A stretch of 42,568 nt of DNA from Bacteroidota bacterium (GTDB lineage: Bacteria > Bacteroidota > Ignavibacteria > Ignavibacteriales > Melioribacteraceae), in NCBI GenBank assembly GCA_021824635.1, contig JAKAKD010000026.1:1-42568 (forward strand), given 5' to 3'. Positions 26,085 to 35,700 of the stretch are shown here, in pieces. The notes beneath the pieces are model-generated. The model was not told the DNA's origin. It did not search any database and saw nothing but the letters and a program-made list of their open reading frames with translations. Made by a program: the position numbers and the translations under genes. Position 1 is the stretch's first letter; each line of letters opens with the position of its first letter.

Positions 26085-26898
26085 AATATTTTTCAGAAAT
26101 ATTTGATTTTGCTGTCTCTGCCAATTTGATATTCGGGAAAATCCCATAAACAGTTGAACCGGATCCAGACAGTAGAGAAAATATTGCGCCCTCCTTATCA
26201 AGCTGCTTTTTAATTGCCTCGATCTCCGGATATTTTACAAACACATAATTCTCAAAATCGTTTTTAAGTTCTCTATTTATAATTTCATAATCTAATTTTC
26301 CATTCTTAATAATGGAATGAAGATCAAACTGAACATTCTTTGGAGAAACATTTTGAAATGCTTCTTTTGTAGAAATATTAATACCGGGATTAACAATTAA
26401 AATTGGTTCATGAATTTCAATATCTACATAATCCAAAATTTCCCCACGGGAAGAGCCGATTGCAGGTTTCGACTTTATAAAAAATGGAACATCCGAACCA
26501 AGCTGTAATGCCAAATCAATTAACTTAGCATGGTTAAGGTTGAGCTTGAACATTTCGTTAAGAGAGATTAAAGCAGCGGCTGCATCTGAACTTCCTCCTC
26601 CTAAACCGGCTTGAGAAGGAATATTTTTCTGAAGTTCGATCTTGACATTTAATGTTTTGCCAGTAATCTTTTCTAAAATATTTTTTGCTTTTACTACAAG
26701 ATTAGAGTTGTCTCCCGGGACCATGTCTGAATCGCAATGAAATTCAAATTGATTTGCTTGTTCAAAAATCAAAACATCAAAAAGATCTGAAATTGGGTAG
26801 AAGAGTGTTGAAAGATTATGAAATCCGTCTGCTCTTTCTGACAGAATTGATAATCCTATATTTATTTTTGCAGGCGCTTTAATTTCTATATAATTCAT
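26056..26898 (-). CDS. ispE: 4-diphosphocytidyl-2-C-methyl-D-erythritol kinase
   Basis: GHMP kinase of the MEP isoprenoid pathway; phosphorylates CDP-methylerythritol with ATP. From the ATG at 26898 it has 280 residues, the usual length, with K11 (APAKINIGL), ATP loop GLGGGSSDAAAA at 97-108, D134 (GSDVPFF) and the C-terminal SGSGSTVYGIF. The frame is open further upstream to 26955, but AAGGA before 26898 and the family N-terminus support the shorter form. It overlaps the preceding methyltransferase gene by 20 bases, so the two are coupled. Confidence 0.95.
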   Translation of the reverse strand: MNYIEIKAPAKINIGLSILSERADGFHNLSTLFYPISDLFDVLIFEQANQFEFHCDSDMVPGDNSNLVVKAKNILEKITGKTLNVKIELQKNIPSQAGLGGGSSDAAAALISLNEMFKLNLNHAKLIDLALQLGSDVPFFIKSKPAIGSSRGEILDYVDIEIHEPILIVNPGINISTKEAFQNVSPKNVQFDLHSIIKNGKLDYEIINRELKNDFENYVFVKYPEIEAIKKQLDKEGAIFSLLSGSGSTVYGIFPNIKLAETAKSNISEKYFSFLSNPPY

Positions 26899-27769
26899 TG
26901 AACAGTTCCTTGATTGCTCTTGTGTGATTCTGATTGGAACCGCAGCAAGAGCCAATATACATGGGGTTCAAATCTAAAAATTGTTTTACGTCATTTAGAT
27001 ACTCATTAGGGTCAATGTCGCATTTAATTATTTCATCATGAATATCACCACCACAATTAAAATAGAATCCCCATTTACTCGGAGGAGTATAATTTTCAAA
27101 ATACCTTTTTAGTAATTGTGGACGCACGCAATTGAATCCAATACCGGTAGGAGAAAAGTCCGAAACGAAACTGATTGCATCGTGTAAAGGCTCGCCGCTT
27201 AATAAATTTAATTCTTCGTTGAAATATAGATTTATCGTAAAAGGGTAGGAGTTTTCTGAACAGAAAGCGCAAATAATTTTAATCTCATCCCAGTGACTTT
27301 GGGTTTCATTCCAGATAATATCACAACCGCTTTTCCATAGCTGCTCGATGTGAAATTTATGATTGTAATCTAATTTATTTTGAGTAATCGTTCTTTCTTT
27401 TTGGTAGCAATCTTCAGCCGGTGCATTCGAGCCCGCTATTATAATTTGTTTCTCTTCTATTGCCTCAATTGCCAACTGTACTCCGCTTCGAATGAACTCT
27501 TCGTTTGTTATATTAAGATTTGATTTACTAAAGGCATTTGGATTAGAGCGGAATGTATTTGTTGTTAAAATTTCTGCTCCCGCATCAACGTATTCTTTAT
27601 GAAGCTGTACAATCAATTCTTGATGAGTAATGTTCGCAATGGAAGACCAAAGATATTTATGCAGCGGTATATTCTTTTGTTGCAAAATTGTACCCATGGC
27701 ACCATCAAGAATCAAAGGGCGCTTTAATGTTTCATACTTTGTAAGAAAATCAATTCTACTTCGGTTCAT
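26879..27769 (-). CDS. homocysteine S-methyltransferase-family protein
   Basis: Zinc-dependent methyltransferase barrel of 296 residues from the ATG at 27769 (a TTG at 27784 is also in frame). The N-terminus LILDGAMGTILQ and TNTFRSN, with zinc ligands C214 (FNCVRP), C275 and C276 (GSCCGS), mark the family, which includes MmuM and the N-terminal domain of MetH. It probably moves a methyl group from a donor such as S-methylmethionine to homocysteine; the donor is not readable. No cobalamin domain is attached. It lies in a chain of overlapping minus-strand genes between a GT9 gene and ispE. Confidence 0.85.
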   Translation of the reverse strand: MNRSRIDFLTKYETLKRPLILDGAMGTILQQKNIPLHKYLWSSIANITHQELIVQLHKEYVDAGAEILTTNTFRSNPNAFSKSNLNITNEEFIRSGVQLAIEAIEEKQIIIAGSNAPAEDCYQKERTITQNKLDYNHKFHIEQLWKSGCDIIWNETQSHWDEIKIICAFCSENSYPFTINLYFNEELNLLSGEPLHDAISFVSDFSPTGIGFNCVRPQLLKRYFENYTPPSKWGFYFNCGGDIHDEIIKCDIDPNEYLNDVKQFLDLNPMYIGSCCGSNQNHTRAIKELFNELYRN

Positions 27770-28892
27770 TTCTTTTCTTGTCAAAATACGCTAAGGATTC
27801 AGTCACTATTTTTTCAAGGTCAATCATCTGAATACACTCCAGATTATAAGGACAAACTTTTTTCCAGCATGGTGCACAGAAGAGACTTTCCGGAAACAAC
27901 TTAACGCCTCTATCATATAAATCAATTTCGCTCCAGCAGCTTAATCCGAACCAAGCGATTACATATTTTTTTAATGCAATTGCTAGATGCATACCGAAAG
28001 AATCGCCGGTAATAATTAACTGAGGAATACTTTCATAGCAAGCTCCTTTTCGAACGCCTCCGTAGGTTGGGGTATTTAACACTTGTCCTTTAAAATTCTC
28101 TGCAATTGCTCTATTTCTTTCTTCATCTTCTGGACCACCGAGGAGCATAATCTTAAAACGATTATAGGATAAAAACTTTTCGATCAAAACAGTATGTTGC
28201 TCCAAAGTCATCTTCTTGTTTGGAAAAAGAAGAGAACAGCCGGTATTAAAGCCGATTATTTCATCACTTTCTTTTATACCAATTTCTTTTTTGTATTCCT
28301 CAATGAATTTCAACTCGGTAGCTGTAAAATCAAAAACATAATCATCGCGGCTATAATCTAGATCAAAAGTTTCTGCTAGATAGTCCTGTCCAAATCTTGT
28401 ATTAACTTTAAACTTTAGATGGTCATCCATGCCAAGGCGGTAATTATATTCTGCACCTTTATTTAGAGGAATGATTTGTCCATTAGAATTAATTCCAAAG
28501 CCAAGACGTTCTTTTGCTTTTACTTGCATTGCTAAGGCACCGGATCGCATTGATTTATCAACATTCATAACGATATCAAATTCTAATGAATTGAGGATTG
28601 CTAACGATTCGAAGTCATAAACAAATACTCTATCAATGTAGGGATTGTTCTCCAGTAATCCAGAAGCAACTTTAAGTGTAATCCAATAGATTGCAGATAT
28701 AGGGTATTTCCTTTTGATTGCCTGAAGTTGAGCAGTTGTCATTAAAACATCTCCCATGGCATCCAGGTTAATAATTAAAATTTTTGTTCCAATGGGATTC
28801 ATCTCTTTGCAGCCGTCTTCCCAACAATTATGGTCTGGAAAGCATGGTTTATATCCATTAAAATTTTTACAGTTTGATGCTGATTTATTCAT
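27756..28892 (-). CDS. GT9-family glycosyltransferase with N-terminal cysteine cluster
   Basis: 378 residues from the ATG at 28892, which has a perfect ribosome binding site (GGAG, spacer GAC); the frame is open up to 28964 but that start overlaps far into the upstream gene. The ADP-heptose:LPS heptosyltransferase fold is marked by ILIINLDAMGDVLMTTAQLQ and the donor-site region GDSFGMHLAIALKKYVIAWF. Ahead of the fold, C8, C17, C23 and C28 make a possible metal-binding cluster, and a second group lies near the C-terminus (CAPCWKKVCPYNLEC). It overlaps neighbours on both sides by 8 and 14 bases. Substrate unknown; surface glycan assembly is inferred. Confidence 0.85.
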   Translation of the reverse strand: MNKSASNCKNFNGYKPCFPDHNCWEDGCKEMNPIGTKILIINLDAMGDVLMTTAQLQAIKRKYPISAIYWITLKVASGLLENNPYIDRVFVYDFESLAILNSLEFDIVMNVDKSMRSGALAMQVKAKERLGFGINSNGQIIPLNKGAEYNYRLGMDDHLKFKVNTRFGQDYLAETFDLDYSRDDYVFDFTATELKFIEEYKKEIGIKESDEIIGFNTGCSLLFPNKKMTLEQHTVLIEKFLSYNRFKIMLLGGPEDEERNRAIAENFKGQVLNTPTYGGVRKGACYESIPQLIITGDSFGMHLAIALKKYVIAWFGLSCWSEIDLYDRGVKLFPESLFCAPCWKKVCPYNLECIQMIDLEKIVTESLAYFDKKRNEPK

Positions 28893-29961
28893 GTCTCTCC
28901 TTTTGGAAATAGAATTTTTCAAAAAATGGAATAAATTTATTTTTAACCTGATCAAAAGAAACATTTTCTAATGTAGGTTCTTCAGTTATTATAGTGTCAT
29001 ATTCTGATTTATACGGCGACCAGATTATATCGTTAGTTTTGTATTTAACATAAAGTCCGAACATTGGTTTATGAAATACGGAAATCACATGAACAATGGA
29101 CGTATCAGGAGTAAATAAAAAATCTACTATAGGGATCATAGCGCAAAATTCGTCAAATGTGGGACGGTAGTAAATGGGAATAAGATTGTTACTGATCTTT
29201 GTGGCTTTATCCAAATCTTGCGGTGAACAAAGTAAGAGCATATTCAGATCATAACTGGATAACTCTGAGATAAGCAGTTTATAATTTGCCACACCCCAAA
29301 ATCTTGCCTCGCTGCCTGCAGAAATATTTATACCAAATAAGATTTTTTTTACCGGGTAATTATTCTTAATAAACTCTTCGGCAGATTTAGTTGAAGAATA
29401 TTTTGGTTCGAAGAAAATATTTGCTGTTTTTGGATTCAGATTTATTCCAAACAATTTTCCAAATTCCAACATTCTGTCTACAACATGATGCTTAGATGTG
29501 TCTAATTTATTCACAGTGTGAGTATAAAGTTTAGCATTTCTTTTCTTGAGTCCAAATTTGTATCTGCTTTTAGTGAAAGCAATTAAATAACTCACAGTTG
29601 AAGATACATCATCATGCAAATCAACAATTACATCACATTCAAGATCATTAATCAATTTTATCAACGTTCGAATTCCGTGAATGCTTTTGCGGTAAACAAT
29701 AATTTCATCGGCAAGTTTTTGATTCTCAAAAACAAAGTAGTTTTGACTGCTGGCTAACACATAAATCTTGCACCCGATCTGTTCTTTTATCTCTTTGAGT
29801 AAAGGCGTTGTTACAAGTGCATCTCCAATCCTGTTTAACCTTATAAAAAGGATTTTACTTTCTTTCGAAATTACTGGAAAGTCTTTTTGCTTCGCATTCT
29901 TCTTTACAAAAAGAAGTAGTGATAGCATAAATTTTCTGAATAATATTTCTATTCTTTTCAA
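28885..29961 (-). CDS. GT9-family glycosyltransferase
   Basis: 358 residues. Heptosyltransferase-like: ILFIRLNRIGDALVTTPLL near 38-56, an acceptor-side lobe, then FGINISAGSEARFWG and TPDTSIVHVISVFHKPMFGLY for donor binding. It starts with TTG at 29961 overlapping the stop of the next upstream GT9 gene (TTGA), so translation is coupled. Residues 1-30 are basic and hydrophobic, consistent with membrane association at the inner face. Second of three consecutive GT9 genes. Confidence 0.85.
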   Translation of the reverse strand: MKRIEILFRKFMLSLLLFVKKNAKQKDFPVISKESKILFIRLNRIGDALVTTPLLKEIKEQIGCKIYVLASSQNYFVFENQKLADEIIVYRKSIHGIRTLIKLINDLECDVIVDLHDDVSSTVSYLIAFTKSRYKFGLKKRNAKLYTHTVNKLDTSKHHVVDRMLEFGKLFGINLNPKTANIFFEPKYSSTKSAEEFIKNNYPVKKILFGINISAGSEARFWGVANYKLLISELSSYDLNMLLLCSPQDLDKATKISNNLIPIYYRPTFDEFCAMIPIVDFLFTPDTSIVHVISVFHKPMFGLYVKYKTNDIIWSPYKSEYDTIITEEPTLENVSFDQVKNKFIPFFEKFYFQKERHE

Positions 29962-30998
29962 TTGTTGATCAGTAAGTTGTTTTTTGAAATGAGGTGGTCA
30001 ACTTTATCTAAAACCTTTTCAACTGGAAGATTGCGGAAACATTCATGCTGCTTTGGACAGTCAAGTAAGTTACATTCAATACAATCTAGGTCGTCCAAAC
30101 GTACCCATTCATGCATTTCACCGAATGGACCTTGCATGTATGGACTTGTTGGCCCGAACAACCCAAGTACAGGCGTACCAACAGCAGTAGCAATATGCAT
30201 TGGTCCACTGTCGTTCGAAATTAGAATTTTACATCGGGCAATCAAAGCTGCAAGTTCTTGAATGGTTGTCTCCGGAGCAATCATTGACTTATCACCAATA
30301 AGAGATTGAATTTTGAATGCATCTTCTTGGTCAGACTTTCCCCAAATTATAAAAATCTTTGCGTTGAATTTTTGGATTACAGCTTTAGCTATTTCAGCAA
30401 ATTTAATGGGGTCGCATTTCTTTGAAGGCCATCCGCCGGTAGGGCAAATTCCTACAACAAAATTATTCTCTATAAAATTATCTCTAAGATATTTCTCTGC
30501 AACCCGTAAAGCTGATGGACTTATGTAATAATACAACTGTTTGTAAGTATGGCTTAGTCCGATCAATTTCAAAGTTTCTAAATGAAGCAGTGCGGAATGA
30601 TATTTCCCGCGTTCTGCAGGTCCCAATAGGTTATAAGCATATTTCCTACCTCGATAGGGAAATCCAACCCGAAATTTTGCTCCGCTAAAAAATGTTACTA
30701 ATGCTGTTGAAGGGTTAGTAAAGAAATCAAGGACCAAATCATATCTGATTTTTTTGATTTGTTGTATGAGCGAAACTTTTTTCCAAAAATCCTTGCGATC
30801 GAATATAAGAACTTGATTAATTTCTTTTAGTCCTGAAATTCCGGGTTCTGATGGCGCTTCAACAAGGTAATCAATCTGCGCATTCGGAAAATCTTTTCTT
30901 AGGTTTTCAATAACTATAGTCGAGAGAACTACATCACCAATACCGCGCAGTTTGATAATAAGTATTTTTTTAATTTTTTCTTTTATTATTTGTTTCAT
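29958..30998 (-). CDS. GT9-family glycosyltransferase (heptosyltransferase-like)
   Basis: 346 residues, the most canonical of the three GT9 proteins: ILIIKLRGIGDVVLSTIVI near 12-30, GICPTGGWPSKKC, and SNDSGPMHIATAVGTPVLGLFGPTSP in the donor site. A C-terminal cysteine group (CIECNLLDCPKQHEC) is typical of many GT9 enzymes. First gene of the GT9 trio; ATG start. The trio probably adds successive sugars to a lipid-linked or LPS-core acceptor (inference). Confidence 0.9.
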   Translation of the reverse strand: MKQIIKEKIKKILIIKLRGIGDVVLSTIVIENLRKDFPNAQIDYLVEAPSEPGISGLKEINQVLIFDRKDFWKKVSLIQQIKKIRYDLVLDFFTNPSTALVTFFSGAKFRVGFPYRGRKYAYNLLGPAERGKYHSALLHLETLKLIGLSHTYKQLYYYISPSALRVAEKYLRDNFIENNFVVGICPTGGWPSKKCDPIKFAEIAKAVIQKFNAKIFIIWGKSDQEDAFKIQSLIGDKSMIAPETTIQELAALIARCKILISNDSGPMHIATAVGTPVLGLFGPTSPYMQGPFGEMHEWVRLDDLDCIECNLLDCPKQHECFRNLPVEKVLDKVDHLISKNNLLINN

Positions 30999-31123
30999 CT
31001 TGTGCCAAATTTTATACTAAATTTCTAAATGAGCATTGTTTTTAGAAGAAACATCTCCTTAATTCACAATTCAATTTACAAAGAATCGGCTACTCCATCA
31101 ATGAAGCAGTCAGTAAGAATCTC

Positions 31124-32734
31124 TTATTCAACAACCATTTCGCAATCTTTGGGTATTTCCGGTTTTACAAGTAAAACATTTTCTTTTGTTACGGTTACTT
31201 GTCCGGTTTCATGTCTCTGATTTTTAATAACATATTTTTTCAATGTATAAGTAACGGGAACAAGTTTTGAAGTTTTAGCTTTACTGTAAAATGCTGCGAC
31301 TGATGCTGTCTTTTGCAAAATGTTTTTGGGAATGATTTCTTTTGTATTTTCAACTCTCAAAACAACATGCGAACCGGATACGGAGCGTGCGTGAAACCAA
31401 AAATCATTTTGTTTGGCAAACTTGGTTGTAAGCACGTCATTATTTTTGCTATCCTTTCCAACAAAAATATGATACTTATTTTCAATCAAAAAGTGACGAA
31501 ATGAGTATTTATCTTTTTTCTCTTCGCCGTTGAGTGTCTGAGACTTCATTTTTAATTCTTTTTTGATTTCTAAGAGTTTGTCTTGCTCTTCGGTTGATTC
31601 AAATTGATTTCTGATTTTTATCAACCTTTCATATTCCTTTTGATTGAATGTGAGCAGTTCTTTCGATTTCTGGTATTCAATCTTTTCCGCTCTGGATTTA
31701 TCATAAAACCGATCTATATTTTGATGCGGTGATAGTTTCTCATCAAGTATAATCTTTACTTTCTCGCCGGAAATATAATCATTCAACTCAATTTCTTTTA
31801 TTCCTTTGTGCAGCAATTTTATATTTGCCAATAATAAATCTCCGTAATGATGGTATAAGGTTTCTTTAGAACCCAAATCTACACGGATTTTTAGATTGTT
31901 CAATCTGAGAGATAAAGTTTCAATTTCCTTAGCCAGAAATTTCTCTATCTCTTTCCTCACATTTTTTACTCTAGATTGAGAGTGGGAGAGAGCGAAATAT
32001 TTGTTTATAGCGTCAAAGTAGTTGTTGAATTCAGTGTGATCTTCCGGAATTGTTGCAGTGATAAATGTTTTCGGATGAAATTTTGGTTTACCTAAATTCT
32101 CGTCAAAATAGACGACAATATTTTCACGGTTTATTTCGTTGAATATATCTAAAAGATTTTTCTTGATATTGCCAGTCCGTAATTCCGCCTCTGCAATAAT
32201 ATCTTTGCCTATGAACGGCATCTTCTTAAAACTCTGCTCTTCATTTGTTCTTTCTATGAGTTCGTAAAGTGATGAAAGCGAATTAGCGAAATTTAATCCC
32301 GCTATTTCGTCTTCATGTTTCTTTTTTTCTTGAAGAGTATTTTTCTTAAAAGAGTGTAATAAATTCTGGGGATCTGTAAAGAATATGTTGCTTTGCCCCC
32401 CTTTGAAAACAATTGTAATCTTCCCGTTATTCATCACAAATTGAACAACGCGGTCTCCAATTGCAATTTGTATAGATTCAATAGTGGAAGGGAGGAACTC
32501 GCTGAAAAAATTTATTGTGTTTTTTTTTGCTTTATGATGCTCATCCTTTATGGTGATATAAGGTTGCTGAAGATTAGTAGAAACAATCAAATGAAAATTT
32601 GGTTTACCAATAAGGGGAAGGTGAAGAAACAGTTTGTCTTTCTCTTGAGTATATACTTCAACAATTTGTTTCCCATTGATAAACGGTTCTAACTGCTGTA
32701 CGCATCTGAAAAGGTAGAAATAATTCTTATACAT
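31124..32734 (-). CDS. rqcH: RqcH/NFACT-family ribosome quality-control protein
   Basis: 536 residues with the NFACT plan: NFACT-N (about 1-170) with the D94-R95 pair (IGDRVVQF) matching the tRNA-contacting DR motif of RqcH, a helical middle with a long coiled coil (about 260-390), and NFACT-R (about 415-520) with NDFWFHARSVSGSHVVLR. RqcH binds stalled 50S-peptidyl-tRNA complexes and adds alanine tails that mark the peptide for ClpXP or other proteases. The start is an ATG at 32734. It is separated from the GT9 block by about 125 bases that contain nothing recognisable. Confidence 0.92.
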   Translation of the reverse strand: MYKNYFYLFRCVQQLEPFINGKQIVEVYTQEKDKLFLHLPLIGKPNFHLIVSTNLQQPYITIKDEHHKAKKNTINFFSEFLPSTIESIQIAIGDRVVQFVMNNGKITIVFKGGQSNIFFTDPQNLLHSFKKNTLQEKKKHEDEIAGLNFANSLSSLYELIERTNEEQSFKKMPFIGKDIIAEAELRTGNIKKNLLDIFNEINRENIVVYFDENLGKPKFHPKTFITATIPEDHTEFNNYFDAINKYFALSHSQSRVKNVRKEIEKFLAKEIETLSLRLNNLKIRVDLGSKETLYHHYGDLLLANIKLLHKGIKEIELNDYISGEKVKIILDEKLSPHQNIDRFYDKSRAEKIEYQKSKELLTFNQKEYERLIKIRNQFESTEEQDKLLEIKKELKMKSQTLNGEEKKDKYSFRHFLIENKYHIFVGKDSKNNDVLTTKFAKQNDFWFHARSVSGSHVVLRVENTKEIIPKNILQKTASVAAFYSKAKTSKLVPVTYTLKKYVIKNQRHETGQVTVTKENVLLVKPEIPKDCEMVVE

Positions 32735-32770
32735 ATTTAGTTGGATTGGATGATAAATTATTAGTGAGAA

Positions 32771-34030
32771 TTATGGCTTTATCTTTCGCGATCTTTCTTC
32801 GGCGGTTAAGTCAAATATTTTTCTCAGAAGATTTTCACCTTTAAGAGAAAGATTCTTTTCTCTTCTAAGTAGAACAACTTTTGCAGTCTCTAAGAATTTA
32901 TTTATATCATGGGTTTTTAGAAAATCGGAGCCGCCCCAGCAAAAAGATGGAATATAACGCGGAGGAAAGCCCGAGCCAAAAATATTGCATGCAGCACCGA
33001 CTATTGTACCTGTGTTGAACATTGTATTAATTGCCGTTTTTGAATGATCACCCATTATCAATCCAACAAATTTAGAACCGGTTTCAACCGGTTTTCCGTT
33101 TAGCAAGATTGAAATATTTTCGTAATTATTTTTTAGATCGCTGTTATTTGTGCTTGCGCCAATATTAATCCAGCTTCCTAAATATGAATGCCCTAGGAAT
33201 CCTTCGTGCTGTTTATTAGAATATGAATGAATGATAGATGCCTCAACTTCTCCTCCGACTCTGCAAACTTCTCCTATACTCGTATTATGATAAATTGAAG
33301 CGCCCGATTTTATAATTGAATTATCTCCTATGTACGCCGGTCCTTGAATGTAAGTCTGAGACATTATACGAGCATTTTTACCAATATATACGGGTCCATC
33401 AGAAGCATCAACAAAAACAAAAGGATCAATAACAGCATTCTTCGAAATAAATATTTTTTTCTTGTTCTTAAATTCAACAGATTTAAATTTTCCGGCATCA
33501 TTTTTTTGAACTTTCTTCACAATCAAATTAAAATCATTAACTATTTCGGCTCCGTTTGTATTTACTAAGTGCCAAGGATATTTAATCAGTTCCAAATTAC
33601 TCTCTACATGTTGAATATTTTTGAGAAGTTGGAATGGAAAAAATTCATTCTCACTCTTAATGAGCTTATCCAAATTTTCGCCTGAAAGGTTTGCTGCAAC
33701 CACTGAGCCGTCATCGGTATATAAAATAGAATTATCTTTTAATTTTTTTATCTGATCCACAGAATCCTTTGCAACTATTAGCCGTCCGTTTATAAATAAA
33801 ATATTGGGAAGATCAAATTGGTTAACTAATATTTTAGGATTCTCCTCTTGAACAAATTCTTTTAAATAGCTGCGAGTATGTAGAATTAAGTTGTAGCTTG
33901 AAAAACGAGTTTTAATTTTTTCGCGGATAGTTAATATGCCGCATCGCAAATCGTATGCAGGCCTTGTATAAACAAGCGGGAGAAAATTTTGAAATCCTTC
34001 ATCTTCAAATAAGCAAACGGCTTTTTTCAT
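32771..34030 (-). CDS. GlmU-like putative sugar nucleotidyltransferase with beta-helix domain
   Basis: 419 residues. The N-terminal about 190 residues resemble the divergent nucleotidyltransferase domain of Bacteroidota GlmU-like proteins (MKKAVCLFEDEGFQNFLPL, TRPAYDLRCGILTIREK) but lack a clear GxGTRxxP loop, so pyrophosphorylase activity is doubtful. Residues about 195-350 are hexapeptide repeats of a left-handed beta-helix (GPVYIGKNARIMSQTYIQGP, AYIGDNSIIKSG), as in acyltransferases. It starts with ATG, divergent from the PASTA gene, and is followed by rqcH 36 bases on. It may feed the GT9 genes with an activated sugar (inference). Confidence 0.82.
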   Translation of the reverse strand: MKKAVCLFEDEGFQNFLPLVYTRPAYDLRCGILTIREKIKTRFSSYNLILHTRSYLKEFVQEENPKILVNQFDLPNILFINGRLIVAKDSVDQIKKLKDNSILYTDDGSVVAANLSGENLDKLIKSENEFFPFQLLKNIQHVESNLELIKYPWHLVNTNGAEIVNDFNLIVKKVQKNDAGKFKSVEFKNKKKIFISKNAVIDPFVFVDASDGPVYIGKNARIMSQTYIQGPAYIGDNSIIKSGASIYHNTSIGEVCRVGGEVEASIIHSYSNKQHEGFLGHSYLGSWINIGASTNNSDLKNNYENISILLNGKPVETGSKFVGLIMGDHSKTAINTMFNTGTIVGAACNIFGSGFPPRYIPSFCWGGSDFLKTHDINKFLETAKVVLLRREKNLSLKGENLLRKIFDLTAEERSRKIKP

Positions 34031-34172
34031 TATTTCTCTATCGAATATTAGTATTGATTTTGATTACTGTAATAAATTAATCAAAAATAATGGCTAGAAG
34101 CAAAAATCATTGATTACAGAGAAGAAGATGGAAAAATTTTGCGATAAGAGTTCAGTTTGATATATTTCAGAT
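34031..34172. promoter_or_regulatory. divergent promoter region
   Basis: 142 AT-rich bases between the divergent GlmU-like and PASTA genes. Promoters for both directions are inferred from orientation. I see no operator palindrome or riboswitch-like structure. Confidence 0.3.
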
Positions 34173-34901
34173 ATGAAAATGCCAACCAAAAAATTCTGGT
34201 ATAAGCTGCTGATTTTAGTTGTAATTTCTTTTGCGGCTTTATTCTTTATTGATAACGTTCTTTTGCCATATTATGTAAGCGGAGCTGAAAGTAAAATTCC
34301 AAATGTCATCGGTAAAAACAAAGATGAGGCAATTAAAATTCTTCGCGATGCTAACTTTAATCCAATTGTTCAGACATCGCGCTTCGACCAGAAGTATCAA
34401 AAAAATCAGGTAATATTTCAAAAGCCGGAAGCCGGTGTTTTAGTTAAAGAGAACCGCAGAATTTATTTAACTATCAGCGGTGGTGATCCGATGATTAAAA
34501 TGCCTTCGCTAATAAGCAAAACATTACGTGATGCTACGCTATCGTTAGAAAGATTAGGTCTCGTTGTTGGTAAAATTGATTCTGTGGAGTCGGAGTTTCC
34601 CGCTAATATAATTGTTCAACAACAATATATGGAAGGAAGAGAAATAGCCAAGGGATCAACCATTAATCTTATGATTAGCATTGGTCCAAAAATCGGAATG
34701 GTTCGCGTTCCAAATCTTTTATTAAAATCTTTATCAGAAGCAGAGAATATTTTGAAATCCAATTCACTTAGACTTGGTAATAAAATATATATCTATTCTT
34801 CTTCTTTTTTACCAAACACTGTTGCAGATCAGGAACCAAGCGAAGACACACTTGTTAAAATTGGCGATAGTGTAAATGTAGTCTTATACCGGAGTAAATA
34901 A
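34173..34901 (+). CDS. membrane-anchored protein with three PASTA domains
   Basis: 242 residues: a short cytosolic basic N-terminus, one membrane segment (about 12-32), then three PASTA domains outside (about 40-103, 107-173, 178-241), each starting with a P-N/S-hydrophobic motif (IPNVIGK, MPSLISK, VPNLLLK). PASTA domains bind muropeptides and uncrosslinked peptidoglycan. No kinase or penicillin-binding domain is attached, unlike PrkC/PBP2x. A second ATG two codons in is possible. It is 10 bases upstream of rpe, the same order seen with PASTA proteins in related phyla (from memory). Confidence 0.9.
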   Translation: MKMPTKKFWYKLLILVVISFAALFFIDNVLLPYYVSGAESKIPNVIGKNKDEAIKILRDANFNPIVQTSRFDQKYQKNQVIFQKPEAGVLVKENRRIYLTISGGDPMIKMPSLISKTLRDATLSLERLGLVVGKIDSVESEFPANIIVQQQYMEGREIAKGSTINLMISIGPKIGMVRVPNLLLKSLSEAENILKSNSLRLGNKIYIYSSSFLPNTVADQEPSEDTLVKIGDSVNVVLYRSK

Positions 34902-34911
34902 ACGAGATAAA

Positions 34912-35574
34912 ATGAACAATCAAAAAATTATAGCGCCTTCAATTTTATCAGCAGATTTTTCAAATCTATCCCAACAAATAAGATCGGTGGAAATTGGAGG
35001 GGCAGGCTGGATTCATTGCGATGTTATGGACGGAAAGTTTGTGCCTAATTTAACTTTCGGCCCGGTTATTATACAAGCAGTCCGTAAAACAACTAAGCTT
35101 CCAATTGATGTTCACTTGATGATCAAAAATCCGGATGATTTATTAGAAAAATTTGTTCAGTCCGGTGCAGACTGGATAACGGTTCATCAAGAAGAAGTAG
35201 TCCATCTTAACAGAACCATAACAAAGATTCATGAACTTGGTGCGAAAGCAGGTGTTGCAATAAATCCCTCCACACCGGTTTCTACATTAACTGAAATAGT
35301 AAATATTGCGGATATGATTTTGGTTATGTCTGTTAATCCGGGTTTTGGCGGACAAAAATTTATAGATAACTCCTTTAAAAAAATAAAAGAGTTGGTTTCG
35401 TTGCGCAAAAATTCTTCCTCCAATTTTTTAATTGAGGTTGACGGCGGCGTGGGAATAGAAAATATTAAAGATCTGGCAAACGCCGGATGCGATGTTTTCG
35501 TGATAGGCAATTCAATTTATGGTAAGGACAATATAACTGCTGCAACGGTTGAATTGAAGAATCTAATCGCCTAA
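34912..35574 (+). CDS. rpe: ribulose-phosphate 3-epimerase
   Basis: 220 residues; interconverts ribulose 5-phosphate and xylulose 5-phosphate in the pentose phosphate pathway. The barrel signatures are all present: APSILSADFSNL, HCDVMDGKFVPNLTFGP, IDVHLMI, MSVNPGFGGQKF, and EVDGGVG, supplying the metal-binding histidines and catalytic aspartates. Length is standard. It is probably co-transcribed with the PASTA gene. The 110-base AT-rich spacer after it has no clear terminator. Confidence 0.96.
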   Translation: MNNQKIIAPSILSADFSNLSQQIRSVEIGGAGWIHCDVMDGKFVPNLTFGPVIIQAVRKTTKLPIDVHLMIKNPDDLLEKFVQSGADWITVHQEEVVHLNRTITKIHELGAKAGVAINPSTPVSTLTEIVNIADMILVMSVNPGFGGQKFIDNSFKKIKELVSLRKNSSSNFLIEVDGGVGIENIKDLANAGCDVFVIGNSIYGKDNITAATVELKNLIA

Positions 35575-35700
35575 CCGAAAACAATTATCATACTTTTCTT
35601 TAATCCATTCAAATTATTTTTTTATCTTAAGAAAGAGATTCTGTTAATTCATGTAATCTAATTTAGTCTCGTATTATTTTTATATAATTTGAAGGTACGT

